In this document: positions 61,631 through 64,000 of the stretch, piece after piece
How positions within the stretch are numbered: the stretch's first letter is position 1
How the letters are laid out: each line of letters opens with the position of its first letter
Source of the DNA: Atrina japonica
Taxonomy: Eukaryota; Mollusca; Bivalvia; Pterioida; Pinnidae
Reading direction: 5' to 3'
Length of the DNA stretch: 64,000 nt
Assembly (NCBI GenBank): GCA_030159075.1
Contig: BROG01000140.1
Span: 1,006,001 to 1,070,000, forward strand
The notes under the pieces: model-generated
Told to the model about the DNA's origin: nothing
The model's database searches: none
Seen by the model: the letters and a program-made list of their open reading frames with translations, nothing else
Program-made: the position numbers and the translations under genes

Positions 61631-63287
61631 GTACAATATGTATGTATATGTGTGTATGTGTGTGTATGTATGTATAGCATACAAATTGTATGTGAGCCCT
61701 GTAATCATGTGTTAAATTAATCATATACTGTATTATCTGGAGAAAACCTAGTAAGTTGTAAGAACTTGTGTCTAATCCATTTGTTTTATCAATAAAATAT
61801 GTTTAAATCAACTTATTATGGCTTGATATTTTAATTAGGTATACATGTATATATTTAGTAATCCTGACACGCTTTTCTACTTCATCCCTCAATCTTCGGC
61901 AGAATGAAATTTGAGTGTTTTTTTAATGTGTTGACTGTTGTGCATCATCAAATGTCAGCAATTTGTTCATGTTTACGGATTAAGTTATTATTTTCCCAAT
62001 ATTTGTTTACAGTTCAAAAGAGTCTTTCACGTTACAATTTTACAATGGTAAAGTATGTCCGGCTGCAAGAATGGAGATCTAAATTCTAATGGATCTCCTG
62101 AAAGGTAAATCTATGTTACCAAAAAAATCTAGCCTAGCTCTAAATACTTTTATACTTTAACTCTGTGGAACTTAAGAAATAAACTGTGACCAGTGATATA
62201 TATATATATATATAATAGTGCAACATTAGATTTGGAAATATATTTCACTTGACATTATAACAAAAACCCTGACTGGCTGAGCATTAACAGGTTGTAAAAG
62301 CCATGTAGCTTGGACAGGATCAAGTCATTTTAAACTTTCATTATGCAAACAATGACAATGATGAATTTTGTTTTGATTCCAGATGTTTGCCAAAGCTACA
62401 TGTAAATAAATGTGTTTTAAAACATACACATCAAAAGTAGGCTGGGTAGGGAACCTAACCATCACCAACATGTGTCATTGTTTATAATTTGAAAAGAACC
62501 AAGATAGTATAATCAAACAGTAACATGCAATCATCAACATCAATAAACCTTTGAATGTGGGTCGTTGAAACACTGTTTCTTCATCGAAATAGGAGAAGAG
62601 AGTATATCTAGCTCTGTCCCTTTGTAGGTGCCGTCCACTTGTTACATAGCCTAAAAATAAATCAAAACTCCATAAAACAATTTATAAATTCATATAGAAA
62701 TAATTGAGATAAAAAAGCATGCATGTAAATGTGAATAGGTATTGCATATCCCCCTCAGTCCATATTTCATATAAAAAAATACAAGGCTTCCATTAGAACA
62801 TTATGGTTAGAACATTATGGTTAGAACATTATGGTTAGAACATTATGGTTAGAACATTATGGTTAGAACATTATGGTTAGAACATTATGGTTAGAACATT
62901 ATGGTTAGAACATTATGGTTAGAACATTATGGTTAGAACATTATGCTACTAGTGATATACTCCACTTGCAATAAGCCATTTTGTAAATCTAATTTAATCT
63001 TACACTGTCACATTTAATATCAAATGTTAATTTTTATTATTACCCGTATAGAGCCTCACTAAATTTACCTGTGTATTACTTGTTATATCGTCTATTATTA
63101 CTCTGTTCAGAGGCTCACATACAGGTAACTTGGGTGTATGATTTTGCAAGATTTTCAAGCTTTGGTTTTGGATGTCTTTTGTTTTCTCCACTATAAATTC
63201 AGAGTTGAAAATGTATTTGTTAGTTGCACGATTTACAGCTCTGGTGTAGGACCCTCTACTAGTAAAGTGTGGTTGAAATGTTGACAT
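52166..63287 (-). CDS. ENDOU: poly(U)-specific endoribonuclease (EndoU/XendoU family)
   Basis: Exons 63287-63044, 62650-62549, 58318-58084, 56404-56260 and 52435-52166 (minus) join in frame through GT-AG sites to 331 aa. Exon 2 gives [25 protein letters not shown]; exon 3 [10 protein letters not shown] ... [13 protein letters not shown] and [12 protein letters not shown]. Exon 4 is the catalytic core FEHVFVGE ... [13 protein letters not shown], with His203 and His218 as the expected pair. Exon 5 gives [31 protein letters not shown] and GTAYISA; the catalytic Lys is probably K262 or K264. The family cleaves RNA at uridylates (Mn-dependent), releasing 2',3'-cyclic phosphate ends, in the nucleus (snoRNA processing), ER or secreted. 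Exon 1 ([20 protein letters not shown]...) lacks the usual N-terminal DVNRL motif. Its donor is ambiguous (63044 keeps the phase), so the start and first exon are the weak part. No signal peptide in this model. Confidence 0.88.
52449..52880. repeat. 41-bp array abutting the 3' splice site of ENDOU intron 4
   Basis: About ten units of ATATCATATGTATGATTACA plus TGTATCAGGTTCAGGTGAGAT. The array begins about 14 bp from the last exon's acceptor. Read on the gene's strand, the last unit runs GATATATCTGAATC straight into the CTTTCTTTCAG tract. The far end (52780-52880) is scrambled with T-runs. Confidence 0.9.
52881..53695. other. ENDOU intron 4, middle; nothing recognised
   Basis: AT-rich intronic sequence with a T-run at about 53088-53106. 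No supported feature. Confidence 0.3.
53700..55174. repeat. 45-bp array carrying a perfect 22-bp palindrome in most units (ENDOU intron 4)
   Basis: About 30 units of AATACTGACCACAGGTACTC plus TGTCTTATATTTGTAAGATCTTAC. Each full unit contains the self-complementary core ATTTGTAAGATCTTACAAAT (for example 53829-53850, 22 bp in all). The array is interrupted by two mobile elements (54310-54454 and 55177-56156) and resumes at 56157-56207, 53 bp from ENDOU exon 4. Confidence 0.93.
54310..54454. mobile_element. short dispersed-repeat (SINE-like) insertion in the 45-bp array
   Basis: TTTTACGCCATACTCAACAA ... TATGATGGCGTCCAGTTTTA ... GAGGAACCCCGACTACCCGG ... GACCACCGACCTTCCGCAAG is the conserved core of a repeat widespread in bivalve genomes (recognised from memory). 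The 11-bp array word CTGACCACAGG stands on both sides. That could be a target duplication or simply the repeat unit. Confidence 0.65.
55177..56156. mobile_element. 980-bp TA-flanked DNA element inserted in the 45-bp array
   Basis: Ends CCGTATTTTACGGCCTATAG and the inverted CTATAGGTCATAAAATACGG (about 26 bp, two mismatches) are flanked by TA. Deleting the element and one TA restores the array word CCACAGGTACTGTCTTATAT, giving a clear empty site. Subterminal CGACCTAT motifs repeat near both ends. No intact transposase; the terminus resembles widespread pogo/Tc1-type non-autonomous elements. Confidence 0.88.
56860..57215. repeat. 38-bp array in ENDOU intron 3
   Basis: About nine units of GACAGTAGTATAGGAACAAC plus ACATTTTAAGGTATGTAA, nearly identical except for a scrambled unit at 57060-57110. 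Confidence 0.94.
57222..57320. repeat. short inverted repeat GTCTTGAGAGACCACC
   Basis: AACCTGTCTTGAGAGACCAC and its near reverse complement CTCTCAAGACAGG lie about 40 bp apart, followed by GGTGGTCTCTCAAAAGAGG. This resembles the GTGGAACC...GACCACC ends of the MITE at 50578. Confidence 0.5.
57380..58020. repeat. 43-bp array in ENDOU intron 3
   Basis: About 15 units of AGTATGAAAGTCTCTGAGGG plus GTCTCACAAGGTTCCAATGTATT. It ends about 64 bp from the exon 3 donor. The AAGGTTCCAATGTA part resembles the MITE end word GGTTCCACTGTA. Confidence 0.92.
58319..59260. other. ENDOU intron 2, 3' end; nothing recognised
   Basis: Non-repetitive AT-rich intron sequence adjacent to exon 3. No supported feature. 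Confidence 0.3.
59265..60400. repeat. 81-bp array in ENDOU intron 2
   Basis: About 13 units containing GTAACCCATCACTATTAGAG, CTCAAACAGTTAAAACATTG and GGGAGTCTCAAGTAGGACTG. The central units (59560-60000) are nearly identical while both edges are diverged. A 116-bp compound unit (GACATCAACAGTAGGCTGGA) is doubled at 60060-60240. Confidence 0.92.
60401..61200. other. ENDOU intron 2, middle; nothing recognised
   Basis: AT-rich intron sequence left of the LINE fragment. No supported feature. Confidence 0.3.
61224..61811 (+). pseudogene. 3' end of a non-LTR retrotransposon (LINE), opposite to ENDOU
   Basis: The plus strand reads [20 protein letters not shown] then [20 protein letters not shown], the Cys/His-rich C-terminal segment that follows the RT domain in Jockey/CR1-like LINEs. 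It continues [26 protein letters not shown]. After it come a CT/GT-rich tract and a 3' tail ending AATAAAATATGTTTAAATC. No RT core is present, so this is a 5'-truncated, dead copy. Related words TTAACTTRTTATGRCTT ... TTAATTAGGTATA occur on both sides (61160-61200 and 61806-61845), possibly a long flanking duplication. Confidence 0.75.
62785..62946. repeat. 14-bp array in ENDOU intron 1
   Basis: About 11 perfect units of GGTTAGAACATTAT. Confidence 0.97.
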
Positions 63288-63844
63288 CTGAGGTACGTAA
63301 AATTAATTACTTTTCTAGAATGTTCTGGTGTCCGAATTTTCTAGATTCTAATATGCTTTGGTAATTTGTTTCGTTATATACAATTATGTACAATCAAATA
63401 GTATGTCAAAGTCTGTAAATTGTAATAAGTGAAACTTGGTCTGATACAGTACATGTTCTAAAGTTTGTATTTATTGTGTTGTCAGTAGTGTTGATATTAA
63501 GTGGATAGCTTATTCGTGTGTAAGTGTAACTATAAAGTAATGTTAGAAAATGTCTGAAGTGTAGTAAAATTGAGACATTTGTAGTACAGTAATGTTTAAG
63601 AGTTTTTTACTCTCAGTATATACTCAAGTATATGAGTACGTAATCAGTAGTGTAATGTATCAGTATATTTGTAAGTAATAGAATAAAGTATCTGTATAAG
63701 AGATACCATTTTATTCTCAGTAGTGTGAAATGATTCAATTTCATTATGTTTTATGTTTTTATGCTTATTTTGTAGGCCCCAAATTAATATTAATTTTGAG
63801 TATCAATACAGAAACATATTGCAGCTAAAGCCGATTCATTCATT
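63288..63844. other. sequence upstream of the modelled ENDOU start
   Basis: AT-rich, with scattered AGTATNTGTA and CAGTAGTGT words around 63480-63720. It would hold the ENDOU promoter or further 5' exons; none is recognised. Confidence 0.3.
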
Positions 63845-64000
63845 ATACGAATGCTAGAGTGCACACAAATGAACTGTATCAAGGATAGCGGAGGCCACAT
63901 AGAACGTGCTCGTGCTAAGGCTATACAAATGGATTGTTCCAAGGATAACAGAGTAGACCTACACATAGAACATGCTCGTGCTAAGGCTATACAAATGGAT
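63845..64000. repeat. 66-bp tandem repeat at the right edge, open in frame (possible partial exon)
   Basis: Two and a half units sharing GCTCGTGCTAAGGCTATACA and AATGGATTGTTCCAAGGATA. The period is 66 bp (22 codons). The plus-strand frame is open from about 63815 to the edge and would encode a repeated HIEHARAKAIQMD CSKDN-type segment. One minus frame is also open, so coding is unproven. It continues beyond the window. Confidence 0.5.

Overview
The window is nuclear DNA of an animal, most likely a bivalve or related lophotrochozoan. It is AT-rich, its genes are split by GT-AG introns, and it is packed with tandem repeats and with SINE, MITE, LINE and Penelope remnants of the kinds common in bivalve genomes. 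The species cannot be named from the sequence. No prokaryotic operon, CRISPR array or rRNA gene is visible.

Layout. 1-2086 (minus) is one long open exon of a basic, Ser/Thr-rich, probably disordered protein that runs off the left edge. 2.7-8.3 kb is two related 67-bp satellites. 8.9-10.25 kb is a 33/35-bp satellite whose unit matches the tip of a transposon found 17 kb away. 10.3-14 kb holds a foldback element, an inverted repeat with a pentanucleotide microsatellite, and a dead LINE reverse transcriptase. 15-24 kb is microsatellites, minisatellites, a MITE, bivalve-type dispersed repeats and a decayed Penelope-like element.

24.2-42.1 kb is the gene core. PDCD2 (minus, 4 exons, 352 aa) and PITHD1 (plus, 6 exons, 210 aa) are head to head with about 460 bp between start codons. 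PDCD2 intron 1 carries a 4.8-kb element with perfect 36-bp terminal inverted repeats and a 7-bp target duplication; intron 3 carries a SINE with an 11-bp target duplication. PITHD1 intron 1 carries a small TA-flanked MITE and a miniature LTR element whose LTR contains a tRNA-Thr-like Pol III promoter. PITHD1 introns 2 and 4 are filled by minisatellites whose unit is a copy of the next exon's own 3' splice site.

42.4-52.1 kb is mostly non-genic, with further arrays; one is built from the terminus of a TA-flanked MITE. 52.2-63.3 kb (minus) is an EndoU/XendoU-family endoribonuclease gene of 5 recognised exons (331 aa as modelled), with introns full of 38-, 41-, 43-, 45- and 81-bp arrays and element insertions. 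The last ~150 bp is a 66-bp tandem repeat open in frame.

The three recognised genes are ordinary housekeeping or enzyme genes and do not form an obvious pathway. The unusual signal is how the arrays arose: several are seeded on functional junctions, namely 3' splice sites and transposon ends.
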